Positions 15,572 through 26,349 of a stretch of DNA of 56,216 bases are shown one piece after another. The stretch is from Deinococcus aquiradiocola. GTDB lineage: Bacteria; Deinococcota; Deinococci; Deinococcales; Deinococcaceae. The stretch lies in contig NZ_BMOE01000018.1 of assembly GCF_014646915.1 (NCBI RefSeq), positions 1 through 56,216 on the forward strand. The letters are read 5' to 3'. Numbering within the stretch: the stretch's first letter is position 1; the number at the start of each line of letters is the position of its first letter. The notes under the pieces were generated by a model, which saw only the letters and a program-made list of their open reading frames with translations, was not told the DNA's origin and ran no database searches. The translations under genes were made by a program, and so were the position numbers.

Positions 15572-15827
15572 ATCGTCATTGCCTCCTTGAGAGAATCCAG
15601 TCTCTGTGAACATCCAGCGGCTTCCGGCGCGGTCCCGGGCCACGTCGCGTGCGGGAGATCCCGGACGCACGGGCAGACACTCCGGCCTTGCAGGGACCAC
15701 ACCAGGAACCCTTGACCCTGAGCAGAATATCACCGGGCTGCCATCTTCCCCCGGGTGGGCCGCACCGTCAGAGTGCAGCCGGTGTCACTGTCCGGGTCAC
15801 GCGTCCCGCCCGGCATGCGGTATGCGC

Positions 15828-15864
15828 GCGGCCCGGCACGCACTTCACGCGCGTGCCGGGCCGC
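15828..15864 (-). terminator. Terminator hairpin after kinase gene
   Basis: A 14-bp perfect GC-rich stem (15828-15841 with 15851-15864, 9-nt loop) begins 13 nt past the kinase stop. There is no good U-tract. Confidence 0.6.
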
Positions 15865-15876
15865 AGGAAGGGCCGG

Positions 15877-18081
<2,205 letters not shown>

Positions 18082-18093
18082 GTCATGGCTCAG

Positions 18094-18099
18094 GTTATA
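18094..18099 (-). promoter_or_regulatory. -10 box for kinase gene
   Basis: TATAAC on the minus strand, 12 nt before the GTG start; it implies a start site only a few nucleotides before the coding region. It shares the 149-bp divergent intergenic region with the unknown gene at 18231. Confidence 0.45.
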
Positions 18100-18217
18100 C
18101 CGTGCCCCCCGTCACGAGACCCTGACAAGCCCCCTGCGGCGCACCGAGGCCCTGCGGGGCGCAGCCCACCCACCCGGTCGGGGGCGGCCGGGTCGTCCGG
18201 GCGGGCTGCCCACGACC

Positions 18218-18223
18218 TATACT
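18218..18223 (+). promoter_or_regulatory. -10 box of leaderless promoter for unknown gene
   Basis: TATACT is a near-consensus -10 and stands 7 nt before the ATG at 18231. No ribosome site could fit between them. Confidence 0.6.
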
Positions 18224-18230
18224 GACGGCA

Positions 18231-20123
18231 ATGACGCCCACGGACGTGCCCGCCCCCGAGTCTTCCCACTGGCCGACGCGGGAGGGCGAGTCGTACTGGG
18301 CGGAACTGGTGGAACTGTTCGAGTACAAGGTGGGCGACCTGCTGGCGGGCCGCACGCCGCGCGGCGGGAAGCGCTCGCTGGGCGACCTGCGCGAGGTGCT
18401 GCTGAACGCGCCGCTGGAGGGCGCGCTGCGGCGCCGGTTCGGGCACACGGACCGCGTGTGGAAGGCGCACCGGCGGCAGTCCGCGCCGCAGCCGGCACCC
18501 GAGCCCGTCACGGCGTGGGGGTCGGGCGAGGCTTCGGGCATGCAGGCGGCGGGCGGCAGCGAGCACCTGTTGCAGACGGAACTGCTGTCGCTGGAGGGCC
18601 TGCGTTCCGCCGTGTGGCGCGAGAACGTGCGGGCGCAGGCGCGCACGCAGGCGCACCTGTGGCTGCGTGAGGCGGAACTCGTGACGCTGCGCTGCGCGTA
18701 CGCCCTGACCGTGAACCTGGAGCGCGGCGAGACGAGCATGTCCGTTCCGCGCGCCGGGGACCCGCTGGCGTCGCTGTCCACGCCGAGCGTCGCGGAACGC
18801 ATCGTGCTGGGACTCGCGGACCAGGTGTGCGCGGCGTTCCTGGACCCGGCGTCGCTGCTGCCGGGCGCGCGGCAGCAGGCGCTGCTGCGGCTGCGGCGGG
18901 CCGTGACGGAACTCAGCCAGAATCCCTTCCCGCGCCACCCGGACCAGGACGTGATGGACGCGCGCGTGCAGGCGGCCGAACGCGAGCACCTGCCGCCCGA
19001 CCTGACGCGCACCCTGATCGAGGGCATCCGCGCGGAGGTCGGGCCGCCCCGCACGGCCCGCGAACGGCTGGGCATCCGGGAAGCGGCCGAGCGGCTCACG
19101 GCGTTCATCGAGAGCATCATTCCGGGGTCCGAGGCGGGCTTCGGGCCGGAACTGCCGCCCCTGCCGCGCGCCCTGTACGCCGCCACCCCGAGGTTCTCGC
19201 TGAGCACCCCGGACGACGGGAACTCGGTGCTGTGCATCCGCCTGAGCGGGCACAGCATGGCGATGTGGCGCGGCCTGCCGCTGCGCTGGAAGCGGGCCGG
19301 GGAGGGCTGGCTCGTCGCGATCGGGCCGCTGGAGTACCGCCTGACGTCCCGCGTCCGGCCCGGCCATCCGGACCCGGACGCGGCGGCCATCACGGTCATG
19401 CTGGGCGACGTGAGCGGTCAGGCGCTGCTGTACACCGATTACCTGTACCTCGTGGCCCGCCCGAACGACAAGGGCCTGCTGGAACTGCTGACGCTGGCGC
19501 GCGCGGTGTCGCTGCTGCTCGACCCGAGCGGCGCGTACCTGAACCTGCGGCTTGCGCGGGCCGCCGCGCAACGCTACCGGGACGGCCGGATCGACGCGAG
19601 CAGCGTGAACGTCCTGAGCGCCGAACGGTACGGAGCGGCGTCGCCGGACGCCCTGCTGACCTTCGCGCGCAAGGGCGTGGAGGGCCTGCTGGTCCGGATG
19701 CGGCAGCGTTCCGCGCAGGACAACGACGCGGTGTTCCGCGCGGCGGACGAGGCGGTCGAGGCGGGAGAAACGCGCACACAGGCCGTCATGAAGAGCCTGC
19801 GGCGCGTCCTGAACCCCGCCACCCGCCCGGAAAGCGATCCGGGCAGCACGCCGCGCCCCGTGACGGAACTGGGGCACATGCGGGTCGGCGGGCCGGGCGA
19901 ACTGGTGGTGCTGGAGTTCACGGGCGAACCGATCACCATCGAGGTGATGGCGCGCGTGGTGACGCTCCGCCTGGACTACAAGGGCGACCTGGCCGTGATC
20001 CTGCCGGGCGCGCCCGCCGCGCTGCTGCGGGAACTGCTGGTGCTGGACATCGCGGCGGGCGGGATCCTGCTGGTGCGGCAGGGCGGGCGGATCGTGGTCA
20101 GTTACGAGCCGCACCTGCGCTGA
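18231..20123 (+). CDS. Large protein of unknown function, divergent from the kinase
   Basis: 630 aa, no recognised domain. It has no signal peptide or transmembrane segment, so it is probably cytosolic. The first ~75 residues (YWAELVELFEYKVGDLL ... LREVLLNAPLEGALRRRFG) look helical; a Pro/Ala/Gly-rich linker follows (~80-110); the middle is Arg-rich and helical; the last ~70 residues are beta-rich (PGELVVLEFTGEPITIEV ... RIVVSYEPHLR). It shares a promoter region with the kinase and its mRNA is leaderless, so a role in the same signalling path is conceivable but is only inference. Its 3' end overlaps the convergent oligopeptidase gene by 26 bp. Confidence 0.8.
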   Translation: MTPTDVPAPESSHWPTREGESYWAELVELFEYKVGDLLAGRTPRGGKRSLGDLREVLLNAPLEGALRRRFGHTDRVWKAHRRQSAPQPAPEPVTAWGSGEASGMQAAGGSEHLLQTELLSLEGLRSAVWRENVRAQARTQAHLWLREAELVTLRCAYALTVNLERGETSMSVPRAGDPLASLSTPSVAERIVLGLADQVCAAFLDPASLLPGARQQALLRLRRAVTELSQNPFPRHPDQDVMDARVQAAEREHLPPDLTRTLIEGIRAEVGPPRTARERLGIREAAERLTAFIESIIPGSEAGFGPELPPLPRALYAATPRFSLSTPDDGNSVLCIRLSGHSMAMWRGLPLRWKRAGEGWLVAIGPLEYRLTSRVRPGHPDPDAAAITVMLGDVSGQALLYTDYLYLVARPNDKGLLELLTLARAVSLLLDPSGAYLNLRLARAAAQRYRDGRIDASSVNVLSAERYGAASPDALLTFARKGVEGLLVRMRQRSAQDNDAVFRAADEAVEAGETRTQAVMKSLRRVLNPATRPESDPGSTPRPVTELGHMRVGGPGELVVLEFTGEPITIEVMARVVTLRLDYKGDLAVILPGAPAALLRELLVLDIAAGGILLVRQGGRIVVSYEPHLR

Positions 20124-22200
20124 CCCGCCCGTCTCCCCGGCCCTCCCCGAGGGCCGCGAGCAGGAAGGCGTACATGTCGGCCTTCTCCTCGATCACGAGG
20201 CGTGCGGGCTTCCCGGCCCCGTGTCCGGCGCGCGTCTGCACGCTCAGCAGGACGGGGGCGGGACCCTGCTGGTCGTGCTGCAGTTGCGCCGCGAACTTGT
20301 AGCTGTGGGCGGGGACGACGCGGTCGTCGTGGTCGCCGGTCGTGACGAGCGTGGCGGGGTAGCGGGCGGGCGTCAGGGTGTGCAGCGGGCTGTATCGGCG
20401 CAGCACCTCGAAGCCGTCGGGGGTGTCGCTGCTGCCGTAGTCGCTCGTCCACGCCCAGCCGATCGTGAAGTGCTGGAAGCGCAGCATGTCCATCACGCCG
20501 ACGTGTGCGACGGCCGCGGCGATCAGGTCGGGGCGCTGCACGAGGGTCGCGCCGACGAGCAGGCCGCCGTTGCTGCCGCCCTCGATGCCGAGCTGGGCGG
20601 GCGTGGTGTACCCGCGGGCGTGCAGGTGCTCGGCGCACGCGGCGAAGTCGTCGAAGACGTTCTGTTTGCGGGCGTGTGTGCCGGCCTCGTGCCACTCGCG
20701 GCCGTACTCGCCGCCGCCGCGCAGGTTCGCCACGGCGAGCAGTGCGCCGCGTTCCAGCCACGCGAGGCGCGACACCTCGAAGCTGGGCGTGAGCGAGATG
20801 TCGAAGCCGCCGTACCCGTACAGGAGGGTGGGGGCGGGCGGGCCGTCCAGCGCGTCGGTGCGGCCCACGATGAACATCGGGACGCGGGTGCCGTCGCGGC
20901 TGAGTGCGAATTCCTGCCGGACCTCGTACCCGGCGAGGTCGAGGCCCAGGTCCGGCTGCCACAGCAGGTGCAGGGCGGCGTCCGTCAGGTCGAGGCGGTA
21001 CGTGGCGGTGGGCGTGAGGAATCCGGTGAGGCCCACGAAGACCTCGCTGCTCGTGGCGTGCCCGTCCAGGGCCTGCACGGTGCCCAGGCCGGGCAGCGGG
21101 ACGGGCCGCGCGTGCGCGCCGTCCCGGTCCACGAGCGTCAGGCGGCTCGACGCGTCCTGCAGGGTGTGCAGCACGAAGCCGTCCGGTACGGTCAGGACGT
21201 CGCCCAGCAGGTCCGGGCCTTCCGGCAGCAGTTCGCGGCGCTCGCCGGTGCGGACGTTCCAGCTGAGCAGGCGGCCCCTGGGGGCGTCCTCGTCGGTGTG
21301 GACGTACAGGTCGTCGCCGTCGCTGCCGACCACGCGGAAGGACGCGCGGAAGTCCGGGACGAGCAGCGTGAAGGCCCCGCCGTCCAGCGGGTCCTGCAGG
21401 GAGCGCACCCACAGCTGGTTGCGGCGGGCGGTGCCGCGCGTCACGGTCACGATCAGGAGGCGGCCGTCGTCGGTGACCTGCGTGCCGAACCCCCATTCCG
21501 GCTGGTCGGGGCGGTGCAGGACGACCTCGTCGTGCGCGGGGTCGGTGTGCAGGCGGTGCAGCGTGACGCGGGGCGCGTCGGTGGTGGCGGTGTACGCTTC
21601 GCCGCTGGCGGGCGGGGCGTAGCGGTTGTACAGGAAGCCGCTGCTGTCCGGCAGCCAGGTCGCGCCGCTGAACTTGCCGTGCGGGAGGCGTTCGGGCAGG
21701 TCCGTGCCGGTCTGCACGTCGCGCACGCGCCACTCGTGCCAGTCGCTGCCGCCGCTGCTGAGCGCGTACGCGAGCCAGCGTCCGTCGCGGCTGACGGAGA
21801 GGGCGTTCAGGGCGACCGTGCCGTCGTCGCTGAAGGTGGCGGGGTCCAGCAGCACGCGCGCCTCCTGCCCGTCCGACTGGTCCGAGACGTACAGCACGTT
21901 CTGGTCCTGAAGGCCGTCGTTCCGGAACTGGAAGTACTGCCCGCCGCGCTCCCAGAGGGGCTGGCGGCGCGCGTGGTTCCACAGGCCCGTCAGGCGCTCC
22001 TGCAGGGCCGCGCGGGGCGGGAGGGGGTCCAGGGCGGCGCGCGTGCGGGCGTTCTGCGCGTCCACGAAGGCGCGCGTCTCGGCGCTGTTCGGGTCCTCCA
22101 GCCAGCGGTACGGGTCCCGGACGGTGTGCCCGTGGTACGTGTCGGCGTGGTCGCTGCGGCGGGCCGGGACGTCCGGCACGGGCGGGAAGGGGGTCGGCAT
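20098..22200 (-). CDS. Prolyl oligopeptidase family serine peptidase (S9A)
   Basis: 700 aa, the expected size of prolyl endopeptidase. The start DPYRWLEDPNSAETRAFVDAQN is typical; a seven-bladed propeller occupies ~70-410 and the alpha/beta hydrolase domain the rest, with catalytic Ser in GGSNGGLL (~545), Asp in GDHDDRVVP (~630) and His in RAGHGAGKP (~665). No signal peptide is seen, so it should act on short Pro-containing peptides in the cytosol. TAGCCT 5 nt before the ATG marks a leaderless promoter. Confidence 0.93.
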   Translation of the reverse strand: MPTPFPPVPDVPARRSDHADTYHGHTVRDPYRWLEDPNSAETRAFVDAQNARTRAALDPLPPRAALQERLTGLWNHARRQPLWERGGQYFQFRNDGLQDQNVLYVSDQSDGQEARVLLDPATFSDDGTVALNALSVSRDGRWLAYALSSGGSDWHEWRVRDVQTGTDLPERLPHGKFSGATWLPDSSGFLYNRYAPPASGEAYTATTDAPRVTLHRLHTDPAHDEVVLHRPDQPEWGFGTQVTDDGRLLIVTVTRGTARRNQLWVRSLQDPLDGGAFTLLVPDFRASFRVVGSDGDDLYVHTDEDAPRGRLLSWNVRTGERRELLPEGPDLLGDVLTVPDGFVLHTLQDASSRLTLVDRDGAHARPVPLPGLGTVQALDGHATSSEVFVGLTGFLTPTATYRLDLTDAALHLLWQPDLGLDLAGYEVRQEFALSRDGTRVPMFIVGRTDALDGPPAPTLLYGYGGFDISLTPSFEVSRLAWLERGALLAVANLRGGGEYGREWHEAGTHARKQNVFDDFAACAEHLHARGYTTPAQLGIEGGSNGGLLVGATLVQRPDLIAAAVAHVGVMDMLRFQHFTIGWAWTSDYGSSDTPDGFEVLRRYSPLHTLTPARYPATLVTTGDHDDRVVPAHSYKFAAQLQHDQQGPAPVLLSVQTRAGHGAGKPARLVIEEKADMYAFLLAALGEGRGDGRVSAGAARN

Positions 22201-22205
22201 GGCTC

Positions 22206-22211
22206 AGGCTA
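22206..22211 (-). promoter_or_regulatory. -10 box of leaderless promoter, prolyl oligopeptidase
   Basis: TAGCCT on the minus strand, 5 nt before the ATG. Confidence 0.5.
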
Positions 22212-22396
22212 CGTCAGGCGGCGGCCGGTGCGGGCGACAGGCGTGGACCGTGAACGCTCACGGCCCCTCATGTTCAACCCGGTACAACATCCTCAGGAGG
22301 AGGCGCTAAGATACCCGCGTCTACACCCTGTACAGGCCCCCCACGTTCCGCGCACGGAGCGGGCGGGTCGCCCTCCATTCATTCCGGGAGCGTGCC

Positions 22397-23662
22397 ATGA
22401 CCATGTTCGATGCTTCACCCCGAGTCCGTGACCTGCAGCAGCGCCTGACGCGCTTCATGGAGGAACACATCTACCCGAACGAGGCCGAGTTCGACCGGCA
22501 GGTGAACACCGGGAACCGCTGGGAGCACGTCCAGCTGATCGAGGACCTCAAACCGCTCGCGCAGCAGGAGGGCCTCTGGAACCTGTTCCTGCCGCCCCGC
22601 ACCGACACCGAGGGGCAGTTCGGGGCGGGCCTCACCAACCTGGAGTACGCCACCCTGTGCGAGATCATGGGCCGCGTGTGGTGGGCGCCCGAGATCTTCA
22701 ACTGCAACGCGCCCGACACCGGCAACATGGAAGTGCTGGCCCGCTACGGCACGCGCGAGCAGCAGGACACGTGGCTGCGGCCACTGCTGGCCGGCGAGAT
22801 CCGCAGCAGTTTCACCATGACGGAACCGGCCGTGGCGAGCAGCGACGCCACCAACATCCAGTCGGAAATCGTGCGGGACATTGCCCCTGATGGAACCGTC
22901 GAGTACGTCATCAACGGCCACAAGTGGTGGACGAGCGGCGCGGGCGACCCGCGCTGCAAGGTCACCATCTTCATGGGCAAGAGCGACCCCGGCGGCCCCA
23001 GACACCTGCAGCAGAGCATGATCCTCGTGCCGATGGACGCGCCCGGCGTGACCATCCGGCGCATGCTGACGGTCTTCGGGTACGACGACGCACCGCACGG
23101 GCACGCCGAAGTCACCTTCGAGAACGTGCGCGTCCCGGCCAGCAACATGCTGCTCGGCGAGGGGCGCGGCTTCGAGATCGCGCAGGGCCGCCTCGGGCCG
23201 GGCCGCATCCACCACTGCATGCGCCTGATCGGGCAGGCGGAGCGCGCGCTGGAACTGATGGTGACGCGCAGCCAGGCGAGGGTGGCGTTCGGCAAGACGC
23301 TGAGTGAACAGGGCACCGTGCGCGAGATGATCGCCAGGAGCCGCATCGAGATCGACCAGGCGCGGCTGCTGACGCTGCACGCCGCGCACATGATGGACAC
23401 GGTCGGCAACAAGGCCGCGCGCGGACAGATCGCGGCCATCAAGGTCGTCGCGCCGAACGTGGCGCTCGCCGTGATCGACCGCGCCATCCAGGTGTTCGGC
23501 GGGGCGGGCGTCTCGCAGGACACGCCGCTCGCGAACATGTACGCGCAGGCCCGCACGCTGCGCCTCGCGGACGGCCCGGACGCCGTGCACCTCGAAACCG
23601 TCGCCAAGGAAGAATTCCGGGCGCGAACCCCCAGAAAGCAGGAGGTCGTCAGTGCAGATTAA
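22397..23662 (+). CDS. Acyl-CoA dehydrogenase, ACAD10/ACAD11-LvaC type
   Basis: 421 aa with the ACAD fold: [17 protein letters not shown] (FAD/substrate loop), [12 protein letters not shown], and the C-terminal [20 protein letters not shown] and [10 protein letters not shown] that are typical of the ACAD10/11 branch. Members of this branch act with an APH-type kinase on 4-hydroxyacyl-CoA: the hydroxyl is phosphorylated and then lost. The neighbouring kinase and SDR support that role here. First gene of a tightly coupled four-gene operon. Confidence 0.9.
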   Translation: MTMFDASPRVRDLQQRLTRFMEEHIYPNEAEFDRQVNTGNRWEHVQLIEDLKPLAQQEGLWNLFLPPRTDTEGQFGAGLTNLEYATLCEIMGRVWWAPEIFNCNAPDTGNMEVLARYGTREQQDTWLRPLLAGEIRSSFTMTEPAVASSDATNIQSEIVRDIAPDGTVEYVINGHKWWTSGAGDPRCKVTIFMGKSDPGGPRHLQQSMILVPMDAPGVTIRRMLTVFGYDDAPHGHAEVTFENVRVPASNMLLGEGRGFEIAQGRLGPGRIHHCMRLIGQAERALELMVTRSQARVAFGKTLSEQGTVREMIARSRIEIDQARLLTLHAAHMMDTVGNKAARGQIAAIKVVAPNVALAVIDRAIQVFGGAGVSQDTPLANMYAQARTLRLADGPDAVHLETVAKEEFRARTPRKQEVVSAD

Positions 23663-24452
23663 GGACAAGGTGGTGGTCGTGACGGGCAGCGCGTCCGGGA
23701 TCGGGCTCGCGCTCGTGCAGCGCTTCGTGCAGGAGGGCGCGCGCGTGATCGCGTCGGACCTGAACGCCGAACTCGGCGCGCAGAAGGCGCAGGAGGCAGG
23801 CGCGCGGTTCGTGCAGGCGAACGTCGCGCGCGAAGAGGACATCGTGCGGCTCATCGAGGACGTGTACGCGCAGGAGGGCGTGATCGACCTGTTCTGCTCG
23901 AACGCCGGGATCGCCATCGGGGCCGGACCGGAAACGCTCGACAAGCACTGGACGCTCATTCAGGACGTGAACGTCATGAGTCACGTGTGGGCCGCCCGGC
24001 ACCTCGTGCCGCGCATGATCGAGCGCGGCGAGGGCTACCTGCTGAACACCGCGTCGGCGGCGGGCCTGCTGACGGAACTGCACAGCGCCCCCTACGCCGT
24101 GACGAAGCACGCCGCGCTGGCTTTCGCGGAGTGGCTGGCCGTCACGTACGGCGAGCAGGGCATCCGCGTGTCGTGCCTGTGCCCGGAAGGCGTGTGGACG
24201 CCCATGATCCAGAACGCGCCGAGCCTGCAGCTCACGGCCGTCACGACCGACTTCCTGGCCGACAGGGTCATGGAGGCGCTGGAGAAGGAACAGTTCCTGA
24301 TCACCACGCACCCCACCACCCTGACGGGCTTCCAGCAGAAGGCCAACGACTACGACACCTGGATCAGCAAGATGCGGCACCTGCGGACCAAGGCCATGGC
24401 GCTCCTCACGCAGGGCAGGGCGGCCTTCGGCGGGAAGTCCGGGCAGGCATGA
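23652..24452 (+). CDS. Short-chain dehydrogenase/reductase
   Basis: 266 aa, classical [11 protein letters not shown] nucleotide motif (residues ~11-18), SNAG, catalytic Ser in NTASAAG, and YAVTK. It starts at GTG overlapping the acyl-CoA dehydrogenase by 11 nt and shares its last bases (ATGA) with the next gene. In the proposed pathway it could interconvert a 3- or 4-hydroxyacyl and ketoacyl group; the exact substrate cannot be read from sequence. Confidence 0.9.
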   Translation: MQIKDKVVVVTGSASGIGLALVQRFVQEGARVIASDLNAELGAQKAQEAGARFVQANVAREEDIVRLIEDVYAQEGVIDLFCSNAGIAIGAGPETLDKHWTLIQDVNVMSHVWAARHLVPRMIERGEGYLLNTASAAGLLTELHSAPYAVTKHAALAFAEWLAVTYGEQGIRVSCLCPEGVWTPMIQNAPSLQLTAVTTDFLADRVMEALEKEQFLITTHPTTLTGFQQKANDYDTWISKMRHLRTKAMALLTQGRAAFGGKSGQA

Positions 24453-25537
24453 CGCGCGGCACCGCACCCGCCGCGCCGGACACCGCGCCCGTCCGGACGG
24501 GCGAGGAACTGGACACGGACGCGCTGCGCGCGTACCTGAGCACGCACCTGCCGGGCGGCGCGGAGGGCGTCAGCCTCGCGCAGTTCCCGGGCGGGCACAG
24601 CAACCTCACGTACTGGCTGCAGGTGGACGCGCCGGGCGGCGGCACGGCCGAGTACGTGCTGCGCCGCGCCCCGATGGGTCCGGTCGCGCCGAAAGCGCAC
24701 GACATGGTGCGCGAGTACCACCTGCTGTCCCGCATCCACCCGGTGTTCCCGCCCGCGCCCGCCCCGGTGCTGCTGTGCGAGGACACGGCGGTGCTCGGCA
24801 CGCCGTTCTTCCTGATGGAGCGGCGGCGGGGCGTGGTGGCGCGCACGGACGTTCCCGCCGAGTACCAGGGGCTTCCGGACGCGCCGCGCCACATGAGCGA
24901 GGCGCTCGCGGACACGCTCGCGCAGTTGCACGCCATCGACATCGTGGCGGCGGGCCTGGACGGGCTGGGCAAACCGCAGGGCTTCAACCGCCGTCAGGTG
25001 GAAGGCTGGGCGGGCCGCTGGCAGCGCGCCGAGACGGACCCCACACCGGACGCGGCGGACGTGGCAGGGTGGCTGCTCGCGAACGTCCCCGAGGAGTCCG
25101 CGCACACCCTGGTCCACAACGACTACAAGCTCGACAACCTGATGCTCGACGCTGCCGACCCCCGGCAGGTGGTGGCGCTCCTCGACTGGGAGATGACGGC
25201 CATCGGGGACCCGCTGGTGGACCTGGGCCTGACGCTCTGCTACTGGACGCAGCGCGGCTTCCCGCCGAGCAGACAGATTCGCCTGGGGGCCGGTCACGAG
25301 GGCTTCTTCAGCCGCGAGGAGTTCCTGGCCCGCTACGCCCGGCAGTCGGGCCGCGACCTCTCGCGCATCGGGTGGTACGAGGTGCTGGGCGTGTTCAAGC
25401 TCGCGGTGATCGTGCAGCAGATCTACGCCCGCTACCGGGCCGGGCAGACGCGCGACCCGCGTTTCGCGGTGCTGGGCGAGCAGGCGCAGAGCCTCATGAC
25501 GGAAGCGGCCCGGCAGATCGCGGCGGGCGGCGCGTGA
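24449..25537 (+). CDS. APH/ACAD10-like phosphotransferase (LvaA type)
   Basis: 362 aa. Aminoglycoside-phosphotransferase fold with FPGGHSNLTYWL in the ATP lobe, catalytic LVHNDYKLDNLMLD (~residues 220-233) and metal-binding LLDWEMTAIGDPLVDLGL. This variant is the one found in the N-terminal half of human ACAD10/11 and in LvaA of Pseudomonas putida, which phosphorylate 4-hydroxyacyl-CoA. Starting at the ATGA overlap with the SDR is preferred; the frame upstream is shadow. Not an antibiotic-resistance gene by context. Confidence 0.88.
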   Translation: MTRGTAPAAPDTAPVRTGEELDTDALRAYLSTHLPGGAEGVSLAQFPGGHSNLTYWLQVDAPGGGTAEYVLRRAPMGPVAPKAHDMVREYHLLSRIHPVFPPAPAPVLLCEDTAVLGTPFFLMERRRGVVARTDVPAEYQGLPDAPRHMSEALADTLAQLHAIDIVAAGLDGLGKPQGFNRRQVEGWAGRWQRAETDPTPDAADVAGWLLANVPEESAHTLVHNDYKLDNLMLDAADPRQVVALLDWEMTAIGDPLVDLGLTLCYWTQRGFPPSRQIRLGAGHEGFFSREEFLARYARQSGRDLSRIGWYEVLGVFKLAVIVQQIYARYRAGQTRDPRFAVLGEQAQSLMTEAARQIAAGGA

Positions 25538-26244
25538 GTCAGCTGCTGCTCGTCCGGCACGGGCAGGCCACGCCGTTCGAGGCGGACACCGACCGCCTCT
25601 CCCCCCTCGGGGAACGGCAGGCGAACGCGGTCGGGGCGTTCCTCCAGGCGTCCGGCGTGCAGCCCACGCGCGTCGTGCACGGCCCGCTCGTGCGGCAGAC
25701 GCGCTCCGCGCAGCTCGCGCACGCGGCGGCAGGCGGGCACTGGCCCGCGCCGGAAGGCCTACCGGGCCTCGCGGAGTACGACGGGGACGGCCTGCTGCGT
25801 CACCTCGCACCGATCCTCGCGGAGCGCGACCCGGACTTCCGGAACCTGTACCGGGACGCCGAGGCGCTCCGCGAGAACGAACTGCCAGACCGCAACCGCG
25901 CCTTCCAGAAGATGCTGGAACGCCTCACGGACACCTACCTGACGGGCGAGACGACGCACCCGCAGGTGGAGTCCTGGGCGGACTTCCGGTCCCGCGTGCG
26001 CGCCGCCGTACGCGACCTGCTCGCCTCCCCCACCGGCAGCACCGTGGTCGCCTTCACGTCCGGCGGCGTGATCGGGAGCGTCGTGGCAGGCGTGCTGGAC
26101 GCACCGGACGCGTCCGCCCTGAAGCTCAACTGGCGCGTCCGCAACGCCAGCATCACCCGCCTCACCTTCGGGACGGGCCGCGTCAGCCTCGACAGCTTCA
26201 ACGAGACGGCGCACCTGACCCCGGACCTGCTCAGCTGGCGCTGA
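25534..26244 (+). CDS. Histidine phosphatase family protein with altered second His
   Basis: 236 aa, GTG start overlapping the kinase stop (GTGA). The phosphatase motif LLVRHGQATPFEADTDRLS is intact, as are the Arg in HGPLVRQTRSA and an acidic residue in GLAEYDGDG. The second catalytic His, normally in a SHGG motif, is Ser here (AFTSGGVIG). It ends the acyl-CoA operon and could hydrolyse phospho-intermediates or be a non-catalytic partner. Its stop TGA is also the first three bases of a dispersed repeat. Confidence 0.85.
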   Translation: MSQLLLVRHGQATPFEADTDRLSPLGERQANAVGAFLQASGVQPTRVVHGPLVRQTRSAQLAHAAAGGHWPAPEGLPGLAEYDGDGLLRHLAPILAERDPDFRNLYRDAEALRENELPDRNRAFQKMLERLTDTYLTGETTHPQVESWADFRSRVRAAVRDLLASPTGSTVVAFTSGGVIGSVVAGVLDAPDASALKLNWRVRNASITRLTFGTGRVSLDSFNETAHLTPDLLSWR

Positions 26245-26335
26245 TACGGTTGTGATGCTCGCGGCCGGGCGGCGGCTTCGCGTTCCGCTCGGCTGACTTC
26301 CAAGAGTTCAGCTCAACACCGGATCACACCGACAG
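26242..26335. repeat. Dispersed intergenic repeat, copy R2
   Basis: It begins TGATACGGT exactly at the stop codon of the preceding gene, then carries the CGCGGCCGGGCGGCGGCTTC block, a GGCTGACTT...AGTTCAGC inverted repeat and a CAACACCGGATC end. Related copies are at 5976, 31338, 47708 and 52181. Confidence 0.75.
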
Positions 26336-26349
26336 GAGAAGTCATCACG

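Noticed and set aside
24449..25537. APH-family gene as an antibiotic-resistance determinant
   Set aside because: The ACAD10/LvaA-type motifs and the coupled acyl-CoA dehydrogenase context point to acyl-CoA metabolism.
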